DNA of 64,000 nucleotides from Solirubrobacterales bacterium (GCA_003138355.1 PLFX01000027.1:1-64000), one strand, 5' to 3'. Shown: positions 19,153-28,399, counted from the first letter of the stretch. Notes: generated from the sequence alone by a model not told the origin. A program made the numbers and translations.

Positions 19153-19293
19153 GTGCGGCTATCCCGACTGCCCTGGGCGCTCACCGTGCTGGCCTGCCTG
19201 GTCACCGCGGTCCTGCTCGAGCTGAGCCACTTCCACGGCTACGCCGCGGTCGCGGTCGCGGTCGGCTTGGCGGCCGCAACGAACCTGCTCTAG
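19153..19293 (+). CDS. Small two-helix membrane peptide
   Basis: 46-residue ORF from GTG 19153: VRLSRLPWALTVLACLVTAV, then a short HFHGYAA turn and a second hydrophobic stretch ending AAATNLL. The hairpin-like two-helix topology and GC-rich third positions suggest a genuine small inner-membrane protein, but no family is recognised. It is divergent from pyrF and convergent with the cation-efflux gene, whose stop is 3 bp away. Confidence 0.4.
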   Translation: MRLSRLPWALTVLACLVTAVLLELSHFHGYAAVAVAVGLAAATNLL

Positions 19294-19295
19294 CG

Positions 19296-20198
19296 CTATT
19301 CCCCCTGGCTGTCCGGCCTCACGCGGTCGGCCGGCTCGAGGTGAACGAGCACGTCGGCGCCGTCGAGCCGGCGCGCGATCTCGTCGCTGAGCACGTGTGC
19401 CGTGCCGTGCGCAGCCTCGAGCGTCGTGCCGGCGGCGAACTGCACGTGGAGGTCGACGTAGCGACGCGAGCCGGCGGCGCGGCTGCGCAGCTCGTGGAAG
19501 CCAATGACCCCGCGCGGGGTGCCGAGCTCGCGGATCGCTGCGCGAATTTCGGCGAGGTCCGATTCGGGCAGCGCCTCGTCGATCAGGACGCGAGAGGCGC
19601 GGCGCAGCAACCGTACGCCAGCGATCACGATGCCCGCCGCGACGGTCAGTGCGACGAGCGGGTCGAGCCAGTAGGCGTGCGTCACGGCGATCAGGATGAG
19701 ACCGGCGAGGACGGCGAGGGAGGAGTACGCGTCGGCGCTCAGGTGCATCGCATCGCCCTCAAGCGCGGGCGATCCGCTCGCTCGAGCGCGCCGACCGATG
19801 ATCCGCGACACGATGAGGTTGACCACGGCCGAGGCGGCGACGACGGCGATGCCGATTCCGAGCGTGTGGACGTGCGAGCCGCGCACGAGCCGGGCGATCG
19901 CCTCATAGGTGATGATCCCCGCGCCGAGCAGGATCAGGGCGCCTTCGGTGGCCGCCGCGAGGTTCTCGAGCTTGTGGTGACCGTAGCGGTGCTCGGCGTC
20001 CGCGGGCTCACCGGACTTGCGCACCGAGACGTACGCGACGATCGACGCGAGCAGATCGATCGAGCTGTGGACGCCCTCGGTTAGGACCGCGACCGAGCCC
20101 GTGGCGACGCCCGCAACGAGCTTCGCCGCGATCAGCGCGCTGTTCGACGCCACTGAGAGCGCCGCGGCCCGACCCTTCCCGGCCTCCTCGCTTTCCAT
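19296..20198 (-). CDS. Cation diffusion facilitator (CDF) family metal transporter
   Basis: 300 residues. Six membrane helices in the first 210 residues carry the two metal-site halves, GVHSSIDLLAS in helix II and HLSADAYSSLAVLAG in helix V. The conserved HRYGHHKLEN loop follows helix II. A cytoplasmic C-terminal ferredoxin-like domain (about 215-295) includes the YVDLHVQF strand. It exports divalent metals such as zinc, iron or manganese using protons. ATG 20198 is chosen because it overlaps the rdgB stop (TGATG), as in coupled genes; an in-frame start at 20219 lies inside rdgB. Confidence 0.92.
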   Translation of the reverse strand: MESEEAGKGRAAALSVASNSALIAAKLVAGVATGSVAVLTEGVHSSIDLLASIVAYVSVRKSGEPADAEHRYGHHKLENLAAATEGALILLGAGIITYEAIARLVRGSHVHTLGIGIAVVAASAVVNLIVSRIIGRRARASGSPALEGDAMHLSADAYSSLAVLAGLILIAVTHAYWLDPLVALTVAAGIVIAGVRLLRRASRVLIDEALPESDLAEIRAAIRELGTPRGVIGFHELRSRAAGSRRYVDLHVQFAAGTTLEAAHGTAHVLSDEIARRLDGADVLVHLEPADRVRPDSQGE

Positions 20199-20773
20199 CA
20201 GCGCTCCGCCGTGAACCACTCCTCGAACGCGCGCAGCGCTCGCCCGCGATGGCTGATCGCGTCCTTCTCAGCGGCGCTCAGCTCGGCCATCGTCCGGCCG
20301 CTGACGTCGTCGACCGGGACGAAGACAGGGTCGTAGCCGAAGCCGCCGCTACCGCGGCGCGACGCTGACATGACCCCGTCGCAGCGACGCTCGAAAACGC
20401 GCTCCTCGCCGCTAGCGGGGTCGACGTAGACGAGCGCGCAGACATAGTGCAGTCCGCTCCCCGGCGGCACGTCCTCGATCAGCAGCGCCAGGTTCTCCTC
20501 GTCGCTCGCCTCCTCGCCCGCGTAGCGCGCGGAGCGCACGCCCGGACGTCCACCGAGCGCGTCCGCCGCGATCCCCGAGTCGTCGGCGATCGCGGCGCGG
20601 CCGGTCTCCGCCGCCGCGGCCCGCGCCTTGTCGAGCGCGTTCTCGACGAACGTCTCCCCCGTCTCGGGCGGCAGCTCGACGGTCTCCGGCAGCGGCTCGA
20701 GCTCGGTCACCGACAGCAGGCGGCGGAACTCGCGCAGCTTGTGCCCGTTGCGCGTCGCGAGGATCAGCGGCAT
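20198..20773 (-). CDS. rdgB: dITP/XTP pyrophosphatase (non-canonical purine NTP phosphatase)
   Basis: 191 residues, the Ham1/RdgB house-cleaning enzyme that hydrolyses dITP, ITP and XTP. Motifs: N-terminal LILATRNGHKLREF, ETGETFVENALDKARAAA, the metal-binding ADDSGIAADALGGRPGVRSA, GGFGYDPVFVP and the C-terminal SHRGRALRAF. It lies in a murI-rph-rdgB-CDF run, an order common in actinobacteria, with a 23-bp gap from rph and a one-base overlap with the downstream transporter. Confidence 0.95.
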   Translation of the reverse strand: MPLILATRNGHKLREFRRLLSVTELEPLPETVELPPETGETFVENALDKARAAAAETGRAAIADDSGIAADALGGRPGVRSARYAGEEASDEENLALLIEDVPPGSGLHYVCALVYVDPASGEERVFERRCDGVMSASRRGSGGFGYDPVFVPVDDVSGRTMAELSAAEKDAISHRGRALRAFEEWFTAER

Positions 20774-20796
20774 CGGTCGCGGTCCGAGGGCGTCCG

Positions 20797-21531
20797 CTAC
20801 TGGGCCACGGGCGCTGAGATTGCGGCGTCCTGGAGGGTGCGCAGCTGCGCGATCGCGCCGGCCGCCAGCGCGAGCAGCTCGTCGAGCGAGGCGCGCGTCA
20901 GCGGCGTGCGCTCGGCCGTCGCCTGCACCTCGACCAGGCCGCCGTCACCGGTCATCACGACGTTCGCGTCAACCTCGGCGCGGGAGTCCTCGGAGTAATC
21001 GAGGTCGAGCAGGCTGGCGCCGTCCACAACGCCGCACGACACCGCCGCCACCGCTCCGCTCAGCGGGGAGCGGGCCAGATCGCCCGCTGCGATGAGCCGC
21101 GACGTGGCCCGCGCGAAGGCCACGTAAGCGCCCGTGATCGAGGCGCAGCGCGTCCCGCCGTCGGCCTGGAGGACATCGCAGTCGAGGTAGACAGTTCGCT
21201 CCCCGAGCGCTTCGAGATCGACCACGGCGCGCACGGAGCGCCCGATCAGCCGCTGGATCTCGACCGTCCGCCCGTCGAGGCGCCCGCGCGTCGCATCGCG
21301 CGCCTTGCGCTCGCCGGTCGAGGCCGGCAGCATCCCGTACTCGGCAGTCAGCCAGCCGCGCCCGCTGCCGGCAAGCCAGCGCGGCACGCCCTGCTCGACC
21401 GACGCCGTGCAGATCACCTTCGTCTCGCCGATGCTGATCAGCGCCGAGCCGGTCGCGGGCCTGACGAAGTCGACCTCGAAAGCGACCGGGCGCAGGCCGT
21501 CAGGCGCGCGCGCGTAGCTGCGCTCGCTCAC
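20797..21531 (-). CDS. rph: Ribonuclease PH
   Basis: 244 residues, the phosphorolytic 3'-5' exoribonuclease that trims tRNA 3' ends. Seen: N-terminal [20 protein letters not shown], the substrate loop [39 protein letters not shown], the phosphate-binding [20 protein letters not shown] and the catalytic Asp region [23 protein letters not shown] 21531 overlaps the murI stop by four bases (GTGA), so translation is probably coupled. Confidence 0.96.
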   Translation of the reverse strand: MSERSYARAPDGLRPVAFEVDFVRPATGSALISIGETKVICTASVEQGVPRWLAGSGRGWLTAEYGMLPASTGERKARDATRGRLDGRTVEIQRLIGRSVRAVVDLEALGERTVYLDCDVLQADGGTRCASITGAYVAFARATSRLIAAGDLARSPLSGAVAAVSCGVVDGASLLDLDYSEDSRAEVDANVVMTGDGGLVEVQATAERTPLTRASLDELLALAAGAIAQLRTLQDAAISAPVAQ

Positions 21532-22379
21532 GCCGCCACGGCCGAGCGCAGCTCGACGTGCTCGATCTGCTCGATCGGCAGCTGGAGGAAGCGCGAGCCC
21601 ACAGCGCGGAAGGCTTCGACGTCGCCGGTGCACAGGAAGCGATAGTCGCCCTCGCCGCTGGCCTCGCTGGAAAGCCCGGCGAGCTCGAGCGAGGACGCGA
21701 CCGACAGCGCCAGCGCGCGGCCCGAGCTGACCAGCGTGACGCCCGGGCCGAGCATTCGCTGGAGCATCGGAGCGACCAGCGGGTAGTGGGTGCAGCCGAG
21801 GATCACCGTGTCGACGCCGGCCTCGCGCAGCGGCGCGCAGTAGCCACGCACGGCGTCGACGACGCGGTGGTCGACCGGGAACCCCTCCTGGATCATCGGC
21901 GCGAGACCAGGGCAGGCGACGCTCGTCAATGTCGCGTCGGGGGCGGCGGCTTGCAGGGCGCGGTCGTACGCGCCGCTCGCAACCGTCGCGGTCGTGGCGA
22001 GCAGACCGATCCGCCGGCTGGCGCTGTGCGCCGCCGCGATCCGCGACTCCGGCTCGATCACGCCGAGCACGTCGACGCCAAGCGTCGTCGACAGCATCCG
22101 CGCGCGCAGCGACGGCAGCGCGGCCGAGCTGAGCGCGTTGCAGGCGACGACCAGCAGCTTTGCGCGGCGCGCGAGCAGGTGCTCGGCGATCTCGAGCGCG
22201 AACCGCTCGAGATCGGCGGCGCTGTGCTCGCCGTAGGGGAAGCGCGCCGTGTCCCCGAGGTAGAGGAAGTCCTCGTGCGGCAGCTCGACGAGCAGCTCCT
22301 GGAGCACCGTGAGGCCGCCGACACCCGAGTCGAAGACCGCGATCGGGCGCTCACGCGGTGGGGGCGCTGGTGAGCTCAC
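21528..22379 (-). CDS. murI: Glutamate racemase
   Basis: 283 residues from GTG 22379. It supplies D-glutamate for peptidoglycan. Motifs: [14 protein letters not shown] with the Asp-Ser pair (17-18), [11 protein letters not shown], the first catalytic Cys80 in [12 protein letters not shown] and the second Cys in [11 protein letters not shown]. The first Cys box reads CNAL where most racemases have CNTA; both catalytic Cys are kept. The start is uncertain: an ATG at 22463 is in frame but would overlap the divergent glycosyltransferase gene. First gene of the murI-rph-rdgB-CDF run. Confidence 0.93.
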   Translation of the reverse strand: MSSPAPPPRERPIAVFDSGVGGLTVLQELLVELPHEDFLYLGDTARFPYGEHSAADLERFALEIAEHLLARRAKLLVVACNALSSAALPSLRARMLSTTLGVDVLGVIEPESRIAAAHSASRRIGLLATTATVASGAYDRALQAAAPDATLTSVACPGLAPMIQEGFPVDHRVVDAVRGYCAPLREAGVDTVILGCTHYPLVAPMLQRMLGPGVTLVSSGRALALSVASSLELAGLSSEASGEGDYRFLCTGDVEAFRAVGSRFLQLPIEQIEHVELRSAVAA

Positions 22380-22422
22380 CGTTCGTGATGATTCCAGATG
22401 CGCCGCCGGATATGGTGGCCTC

Positions 22423-23337
22423 GTGCGGGCGCTCGTCATCTCCAACATGGCGCCCTCGCACACGAGTCCGGGCCGTGGCAGCTTCGTCCGCGACCAGGTC
22501 GCCGCCCTGCGCCGCCTGCCGGGCGTCGAAGTCGAGCTATTCGAATTCCCGCCCGGAATCAGCTCCTACCCGCGCGCGGCGCTCGCGCTGCGCCGGGGCT
22601 TCAACGGCAAGCGGTTCGATGTCGTGCACGCGCACTTCGGCCTGACCGCGTGGCCAGCGCTCGCCGTGCGCGGCAGCCCCCACGCGCTGACGCTCCACGG
22701 GACGGACGTGCGCCACCCGCGAACGCGGCGCGCGACGCTCGCCGTGCTGCCGCGGATGGACCTCGTCGCCGCGGTCTCCGAAGCGCTCGCTTCCGAGCTA
22801 CCCGGCGAGGTCGCGGTCCTGCCGATCGGCGTCGCGATGGAGCGCTTTCGCCCGATCCCGCGTGCCGCCGCTCGTCTCGCGCTCGGGCTCGAGCGCGAGA
22901 AGCCCTACCTTCTGTTCCCCGCTGACCCGGCGCGCGCGGGCAAGCGATTCGACCGTGCGCGCGCACTCGCCGGCGACGTGTCGCTCCTGACGCTCGGCCA
23001 GACCGCGCCCGACCACGTCACGCTCGCGATCAACGCCGCGAACGCGGTACTCGTCCCCTCCGACGAGGAGGGCTACGGGCTAGCGGTGCTCGAGGCGCTC
23101 GCTTGCGACGTGCCCGTGCTCGCGACGCCGGTCGGGATCCATGAGGAGGCGCTCGCGGGGATCGAGGGCACCCTCTGCGCGCCGTTCGACCACGCGCTCT
23201 GGAGCGCTGCGCTCGCGCCGGCGCTGGCTGAGCCCGAGCCGCGGATCGCTGGTCGCGCGCGCGCGGCCGAGTTCGCGACGGACGTGATGGCCAGGCGCGT
23301 GCTCGCGGCGTGGGAGTCGCTCGTCGCGAGCGCTTAG
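22423..23337 (+). CDS. Glycosyltransferase, GT-B fold (GT4-like)
   Basis: 304 residues from GTG 22423. The N-terminal acceptor domain shows SNMAPSHTSPGRGSFVRDQV (flexible loop after the first strand) and FDVVHAHFGLTAWPAL. The C-terminal nucleotide-sugar domain has PSDEEGYGLAVLEALACDVP, the E-x7-E-type motif of retaining GT4 enzymes. It is shorter than most (350-400), mainly in the linker. Acceptor and sugar unknown. It is divergent from murI with 43 bp between starts, so cell-envelope work is plausible but unproven. Confidence 0.85.
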   Translation: MRALVISNMAPSHTSPGRGSFVRDQVAALRRLPGVEVELFEFPPGISSYPRAALALRRGFNGKRFDVVHAHFGLTAWPALAVRGSPHALTLHGTDVRHPRTRRATLAVLPRMDLVAAVSEALASELPGEVAVLPIGVAMERFRPIPRAAARLALGLEREKPYLLFPADPARAGKRFDRARALAGDVSLLTLGQTAPDHVTLAINAANAVLVPSDEEGYGLAVLEALACDVPVLATPVGIHEEALAGIEGTLCAPFDHALWSAALAPALAEPEPRIAGRARAAEFATDVMARRVLAAWESLVASA

Positions 23338-23348
23338 GATTCGCGCGG

Positions 23349-23705
23349 ATGGAGGGTTCGGAACAACGGGCGACGAGCTTCCTCGAGCGCGCGCGCCTGC
23401 GCCGTCGCGTCGCCTACCTGCGCCGCCGCCGCGAGCTGGCGTTGCGCCAGCTCGGCCTTGCGGTTCTCGAGCAAGGCGACGTCGAGGCCCAGCTCGCCGC
23501 GCTCGTTGCGCTCGAGGAGGAGCGGACCAAGCTCGAGCAGGCACTCGGCGAGCACCGCGAGCTCGCGCTGCTACGTGAGCCGGGGATCGCCGTCTGCCCG
23601 CAGTGCCAGACGATCCACGGCAGCGACGCGAACTTCTGCCCGAACTGCGGCGCCAAGCGCGCGCCGCTCAGCCGCGGGGCGCGGACGCAAGCTCCCGAAG
23701 CGTGA
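23349..23705 (+). CDS. Coiled-coil protein with C-terminal zinc ribbon
   Basis: 118 residues. The first 75 form a charged, coiled-coil-like helix (RRRVAYLRRRRELALRQLGL, ALEEERTKLEQALGEHREL). Then a zinc ribbon of two Cys knuckles follows: CPQCQTIHG and FCPNCGAK. This arrangement suggests an adaptor or nucleic-acid-binding protein. It begins 11 bp after the glycosyltransferase stop, so it is probably in the same transcript. Its last 38 bases overlap the convergent deacetylase-like gene. Confidence 0.72.
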   Translation: MEGSEQRATSFLERARLRRRVAYLRRRRELALRQLGLAVLEQGDVEAQLAALVALEEERTKLEQALGEHRELALLREPGIAVCPQCQTIHGSDANFCPNCGAKRAPLSRGARTQAPEA

Positions 23706-24609
23706 GCTCGACAGACCGCGCGAGCGCTGTGAGTTCGTAACCGCCCTCCAGTACCAGACCAAGCGGCACCCCCAATTCAGCGCACAGCTCGCGCACGGCC
23801 GCGGTCATCGCCGCGAAGCCCTCGTCGCTGACGCGGCAATCGGCGAGCGGATCCTCCGCGTGCGCGTCATAGCCCGCCGAGACGAGCACGAGCTGGGGCT
23901 CGAACTGGCGCGCGAGCGGAACGGCGCGCTCCTCGATGAGGCCGCAGAAGACGTCGTCGCCGGAGCCCGCGGGGACCGGCAGGTTCACGGTGAAGCCGGC
24001 GCCGTCGCCCGCGCCGTGGTCGGTCGCGGGACCGGTTCCCGGCCAGAGGCCGTCCTGGTGGATCGAGATGAAGAGGACGCTCTGGCTGCGGGCGAAGATG
24101 TCGTTCGTGCCGTTGCCGTGATGGACGTCCCAGTCGATGATCAGGACGCGCTCGAGGCCGTGCTCGCGGAGCGCGTGAGTCGCGGCCAGGGCGATGTTGT
24201 TGAACAGGCAGAAGCCCATCGCACGCGCGACCTTGGCGTGGTGGCCCGGCGGGCGCCCGGCGGCGAAGCCCGTGCTCGCCGCGTTCGTAAGCAGCAGCTC
24301 GACGAGCTCGACGGCACCGCCCGCGGAGCGCAGGGCTGCCTCCCAGGAGCCGGGACCGACGATCGTGTCCGCGTCGATCGCGCCTCCACCGCGCTCGCAG
24401 TAGGCGCCGACGGCGGCGACGTACTCGCGGAAGTGGACGTGCTCGAGCAGCGCACGGTCGACGCGCGGCGCCTCGCGGCGCTCGAAGCCGTGCCAGCCGA
24501 CGCGGTCGAGTTGCGCCTCGATCGCCCGGATCCGGTCGGCGCGTTCGGGGTGGGCGCCCGTGTCGTGGTCGAGGACCGCCGGATGGCTCAGATAGACCGG
24601 CGCGGACAT
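23668..24609 (-). CDS. Histone-deacetylase-family amidohydrolase
   Basis: 313 residues of the arginase/deacetylase fold. Catalytic and zinc motifs: RPPGHHA (His pair), GFCLFNNIALAA, IIDWDVHHGNGT (Asp and His zinc ligands), SAGYDAHAEDPLA (third ligand Asp) and LEGGYEL near the end. Bacterial members deacetylate polyamines, acetoin-related or other acyl amides; substrate unknown. It is divergent from nadB with a 20-bp gap between starts. Confidence 0.93.
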   Translation of the reverse strand: MSAPVYLSHPAVLDHDTGAHPERADRIRAIEAQLDRVGWHGFERREAPRVDRALLEHVHFREYVAAVGAYCERGGGAIDADTIVGPGSWEAALRSAGGAVELVELLLTNAASTGFAAGRPPGHHAKVARAMGFCLFNNIALAATHALREHGLERVLIIDWDVHHGNGTNDIFARSQSVLFISIHQDGLWPGTGPATDHGAGDGAGFTVNLPVPAGSGDDVFCGLIEERAVPLARQFEPQLVLVSAGYDAHAEDPLADCRVSDEGFAAMTAAVRELCAELGVPLGLVLEGGYELTALARSVELTLRELASAPRG

Positions 24610-24629
24610 CGAGGTACGGTACAGCCCGC

Positions 24630-26084
24630 ATGTCCGGCAGCGCCCCCATCGAGGCCGACCTGGCCGTCGTCGGGGCGGGTGCCGCAGGGCTCTACGTGTC
24701 GCTCGTCGCGGCGGCCGAAGGGGCGACGATCGCGCTGCTCGCGGCCTCTCCGTTCGCGCAGACCGCGAGCTACTGGGCGCAGGGCGGCCTGGCGGCCGCG
24801 CTTTCGGTCGAGGACAGCCTCGAGGCCCACCTGCGCGACACGCAGATCGCGGGGCGGGCGCTCGTGCGCGAGTCGGCTGCGCGCGTCCTCTGCGCCGAGG
24901 CGCCGGCGTGCGTTCGCGAGCTCGAACGACTCGGTGTGCACTTCGACGCGGACCGCCACGGCCAGCTTGCTCTCGGGCTCGAAGGCGGCCACTCGGTGCG
25001 ACGGATCGTGCACGCCGGCGGCAGTGCGACCGGGCGGCGCGTCGTCCGCCAGCTTTCGGCGCTCGCCGCCACCGAGCCGCGGATCGCGATCCTCGAGCAC
25101 GCGCGCGCCACCGCGCTCTTGTCCGCGGACGGACGCTGTGCGGGCGTGAGCTGCGACGACGGGCGGCGGGTGCATGCCCGTGCCGTCGTGATCTGCGCCG
25201 GTGGGGCCGCCGCGCTGTGGTCGAGAACGACGAACCCGCCGGGCTCGCTCGGGACGGGGATGCTGCTCGCCCACGCCGCGGGGGCGCAGCTCGCGGACCT
25301 CGAGTTCATGCAGTTTCACCCGACGGCGGTGATCGGGGTGGCGGGTCGCGAGGGCTTCCTGATGACGGAGGCGATCCGCGGCGAAGGCGGCCTGCTGCTC
25401 GACGACGACGGTCAGCGCTTCGTCGACGAGCTCGCGCCGCGCGATGAGGTCAGCCGCGCGATCGACGCGCTGCTCGCGGCGAGCGGTGGCCGTTGCGTCT
25501 GGCTCGACATGCGCGAGGTCGACCCGGCGCTCTTCCCGAACATCGTCGAGTCGCTCGCCGAGGCCGGCCTCGACGTGACGTGCGAGCTTGTGCCGGTCGC
25601 GCCGGCCGCGCATTACATGGTCGGCGGGATCGTCGCCGACCTCGAAGGCCGCTCGAGCCTGCCCGGCCTGTTCGCGGTCGGCGAGTCATCGTGCACCGGC
25701 CTGCACGGCGCCAACCGGCTCGCGTCCAACTCGCTCAGCGAGTGCTTCGTCTGGGGCGCCCGCGCCGCCCGCGCGACGGTCGCAGAGCCGGCTCGCGGGC
25801 GCGCGCAGCCGGAGCCCTTCGCGACACCGAGCCTCGCGGTGGATGGCGCCACGAAGGCCGCTCTGTGGGAGCTCGCGGGGCTGCGTCGAAGCGCCGAGGG
25901 CCTTGAGCGCCTGCTCGAGGATCCGCACCCGCTCGCCCGCGCAATCGCGCGCTGCGCGCTTGCCCGCACCGAGACCCGCGGGGTGCATTGCCGCACCGAT
26001 CACCCGCAGACCGATCCGGAGCTCGACGCGCGCCATACGGTCCTCGACGCCGGCGGAGCGCCGAGGCTCGAGCTGTGGAGCTGA
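24630..26084 (+). CDS. nadB: L-aspartate oxidase
   Basis: 484 residues, FAD enzyme oxidising L-aspartate to iminoaspartate, the first step of NAD synthesis. Seen: FAD Rossmann motif DLAVVGAGAAGLYVSLVAA, the succinate-dehydrogenase-family block SYWAQGGLAAALS, substrate-site FMQFHPTAVIG and EAIRGEGGLLL, and the FAD-proximal GLHGANRLASNSLSECFVWG. The short helical C-terminal domain is present with CRTDHPQTDPE. nadA and nadC, usual operon partners, are not adjacent here. Confidence 0.95.
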   Translation: MSGSAPIEADLAVVGAGAAGLYVSLVAAAEGATIALLAASPFAQTASYWAQGGLAAALSVEDSLEAHLRDTQIAGRALVRESAARVLCAEAPACVRELERLGVHFDADRHGQLALGLEGGHSVRRIVHAGGSATGRRVVRQLSALAATEPRIAILEHARATALLSADGRCAGVSCDDGRRVHARAVVICAGGAAALWSRTTNPPGSLGTGMLLAHAAGAQLADLEFMQFHPTAVIGVAGREGFLMTEAIRGEGGLLLDDDGQRFVDELAPRDEVSRAIDALLAASGGRCVWLDMREVDPALFPNIVESLAEAGLDVTCELVPVAPAAHYMVGGIVADLEGRSSLPGLFAVGESSCTGLHGANRLASNSLSECFVWGARAARATVAEPARGRAQPEPFATPSLAVDGATKAALWELAGLRRSAEGLERLLEDPHPLARAIARCALARTETRGVHCRTDHPQTDPELDARHTVLDAGGAPRLELWS

Positions 26085-26232
26085 GCGACCCGCCTAGACC
26101 CGTGCGGCGCCCGCCCGCTTAAGCCAGCCCTAACACGCCCGAATAGTCGCCTTCATACGGCCGGAGCACACTGGACCGCTGAGAGGAGCGCGTGCCCCCG
26201 AGGCGCGCGGAGCGCAAAGGAAGGCGGACCCG

Positions 26233-26670
26233 ATGTATCAGTTCAGCCGGGGGATGTTCAGGGAGCTCACTCCGATGGTCGAACGACGCAACGGCGGGCG
26301 CCACTACATGGAGGACCAGCTCTACGTCCTGCACGCCTGCGAGGGAGCGGTGCGGCGCCTCGCGACCGACCGCCACTATTTCGCGCGCCCGGCGCGGACG
26401 CTATTCGCCGATGTGCGTTGCTACTTCCCGGTCGCGCGCCAGCAGCAGGTCTACTCGATCATCGAGCGCTACATCGCGTTCGCCGACGAGTTCCTTGCGT
26501 CGCTGCCACCGGCCGGCTGCGATGCGGAGGGGAACCCGCTGCAGTGTCGCGCGCTGACGCGCAAGGGCACGGCATGCCAGCGCACTCCGCTGGCGCACAA
26601 CGGCTACTGCCCGTCGCACCAGCACCTCGCCGAGACCGAGCACGCGGCACCTGCCGCGCTGGCGGCCTAG
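26233..26670 (+). CDS. Hypothetical protein with C-terminal Cys/His zinc-binding motif
   Basis: 145 residues. The N-terminal 95 residues are helical with no recognised domain (MYQFSRGMFRELTPMVERRN). The C-terminus holds CRALTRKGTACQRTPLAHNG followed by YCPSH, giving C-x9-C-x10-C-x2-H. This matches small 'trinucleotide-like' zinc motifs found at protein ends in DUF5763-like proteins. A good GGAAGG ribosome-binding site precedes ATG 26233. It stands alone, followed by a hairpin. Confidence 0.65.
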   Translation: MYQFSRGMFRELTPMVERRNGGRHYMEDQLYVLHACEGAVRRLATDRHYFARPARTLFADVRCYFPVARQQQVYSIIERYIAFADEFLASLPPAGCDAEGNPLQCRALTRKGTACQRTPLAHNGYCPSHQHLAETEHAAPAALAA

Positions 26671-26671
26671 A

Positions 26672-26702
26672 ACCCCGCGGCAGCCCCGACTCGGCGCGGG
26701 GT
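26672..26702. terminator. Hairpin between two same-strand genes
   Basis: ACCCCGCG (26672-26679) and CGCGGGGT (26695-26702) are perfect 8-bp complements around 15 nt, starting just after the preceding stop codon. No T-tract. A terminator role is inferred; it also leaves little room for a separate promoter for the next gene at 26714. Confidence 0.4.
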
Positions 26703-26713
26703 AGGCTGCCGGG

Positions 26714-27634
26714 ATGGCGGCAAAGCCGCGGATCGGCTTCATCGGGCTCGGGATGATGGGCTACCTGATGGCGGCTTCGCTACGGCGCGCCGGGTTCGCG
26801 CTGAGCGTCTGGAATCGCACGCCCGAGAAAGCCGAGCGCTGGGTCGCTGAGCACGGCGGCGACGTCGCGGCGACCCCCGCGGAGCTTGCGGCGAACGTCG
26901 AGCTCGTGATCACGATGGTCGTCGACGGGTCGCAGGTCAGGGAGCTGCTGCTCGGTCGCGATGGTGTCGTGTACGGCGCGGGGGACGGTCTGCTGTGCGT
27001 CGATTGCTCGACGATCGGGCGCGAGGCCGCGCTGGCGATCGGCGCCGCGCTGCGCGAGCACGGGCTGCGATTCGTGGATGCGCCGGTTACCGGCTCGACC
27101 CCGGCCGCCCGCGACGGCACGCTAACGATCATGGCCGGCGGGGCTGACGGCGACGTCGCGCAGGCGCGGCCTGCGCTCGCGGCGATGAGCGCGCGGGTCA
27201 TCCATGCGGGACCGCTCGGCGACGGCCAGGCGATCAAGGTGATCAACAACGCCGTGGCGGCAGCCAACGCCGTGACGGTGGCGGAGGCCCTGATCGCGGC
27301 GGCCGCCGGCGGCCTCGACCTCGACGCGGTGGTCGCCGTGCTGAGCAGCGGCTCGGGCGGATCGAAGATCCTCGAAGCCAAAGGCGCGGCGATGCGTGAG
27401 CACGACTACACGCCGCTTTTTCGGACGGCGCACATGGCAAAGGACGTCGCACTGTGCGTCGAGGAAGCGGGTCCGGGGCGCTTTCGCAGCGCCGAGCTCG
27501 CGCTCGGAGATCTGCGCGTCGCCGCGCATCAGGGCTACGCGGAAGCGGACTTCGCGGCCGTCGTCGAGGCCGTCGAGGGACGCTCCGGGGGCCGTTTGGG
27601 AACCCGCTCGAAAGCGCGGAAAACTACTAAATAG
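26714..27634 (+). CDS. NAD(P)-dependent beta-hydroxyacid dehydrogenase (3-hydroxyisobutyrate dehydrogenase family)
   Basis: 306 residues. N-terminal dinucleotide fold IGFIGLGMMGYLMAASLRRA with NRTPEKAE after strand 2 (Arg suggests NADP). Substrate-binding FVDAPVTGSTPAARDGTLTI, catalytic Lys in GDGQAIKVINN and the C-terminal helical bundle. Candidates are tartronate semialdehyde reductase, 3-hydroxyisobutyrate dehydrogenase or a GLYR1-like succinic semialdehyde reductase; the sequence does not decide. The C-terminal tail is basic (RSKARKTTK). Confidence 0.9.
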   Translation: MAAKPRIGFIGLGMMGYLMAASLRRAGFALSVWNRTPEKAERWVAEHGGDVAATPAELAANVELVITMVVDGSQVRELLLGRDGVVYGAGDGLLCVDCSTIGREAALAIGAALREHGLRFVDAPVTGSTPAARDGTLTIMAGGADGDVAQARPALAAMSARVIHAGPLGDGQAIKVINNAVAAANAVTVAEALIAAAAGGLDLDAVVAVLSSGSGGSKILEAKGAAMREHDYTPLFRTAHMAKDVALCVEEAGPGRFRSAELALGDLRVAAHQGYAEADFAAVVEAVEGRSGGRLGTRSKARKTTK

Positions 27635-27740
27635 CAGCAAAGTTTGGAGTTTTCGGGGCGATTGCGTATCCTGTAGTCGTCGCTTGGTGAAACGCCTGCA
27701 ACGCCTCGCGACGGCTCATCTCGAACTCTCTGATCTAGTG

Positions 27741-28373
27741 ATGCCAATTGCTTTCAAGGAATGGGCGGTGACCGTCCGCGCGCTCGCCGAGGGTGAGCAG
27801 CTCGTCACGCTCCGAAAGGGCGGCATCCGCGAGCCGCAAAAGCACTTCGAGGTCGAGTACGAGCGGTTCTTCCTCTACCCGACCTTCGACCACCAGCGCT
27901 CGGACCTCGTGCGCGAGTCCCATCGCCCCGAGCTGCGCCGCGCGCTCGAGGAGGGCGTGTGGGCTGACGGCGAGCCGTCGCTGCCGGGCGCCCGGTCGAC
28001 CCTCGCCCTGCTGCCGCCCGACCGCGTCCGCATTCGCGCCTGGGCCGAGGTCGCGGCCCAGTACACGGTCACCGACCCGCGCGTCGTCGACGCGCTTTCA
28101 CCGTTCTACGTGTGGACGCCCGACTACGCCGAGAAGCGCCTCGAGTGGAAGCGCCGGCATCCGCTGCATGTCCTGCTGCTGCGCACATATCGCATCCCGC
28201 GGCCGGTCACGGTCAAGGTGCGCGACGAGTACGCCGGCTGCCGCTCGTGGCTGGAGCTGCAGCGCGACCTCCCGTTCGAGGGCACACCAGTCCTCTCGGA
28301 TGAGGAGTTCGACCGCGCCGCCGAGGAGATCGAGTCGATCGTCTCGAGCGCGCGCGAGCCCGTCTACGCCTAG
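27741..28373 (+). CDS. DUF1802 family protein
   Basis: 210 residues matching the DUF1802 pattern: FKEWAVTVRALAEGEQLVTL, RKGGIRE, HFEVEYERFFLYPTFDHQ, a central RIRAWAEV block and a C-terminal HPLHVLLLRTYRIPRPV. Its function is unknown. ATG 27741 is preferred since homology begins there; an in-frame GTG at 27687 follows a comparatively AT-rich stretch (27620-27690) that probably holds the promoter. Confidence 0.85.
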   Translation: MPIAFKEWAVTVRALAEGEQLVTLRKGGIREPQKHFEVEYERFFLYPTFDHQRSDLVRESHRPELRRALEEGVWADGEPSLPGARSTLALLPPDRVRIRAWAEVAAQYTVTDPRVVDALSPFYVWTPDYAEKRLEWKRRHPLHVLLLRTYRIPRPVTVKVRDEYAGCRSWLELQRDLPFEGTPVLSDEEFDRAAEEIESIVSSAREPVYA

Positions 28374-28399
28374 CGGTTCTACGCAAACGTCTTAGCCCG

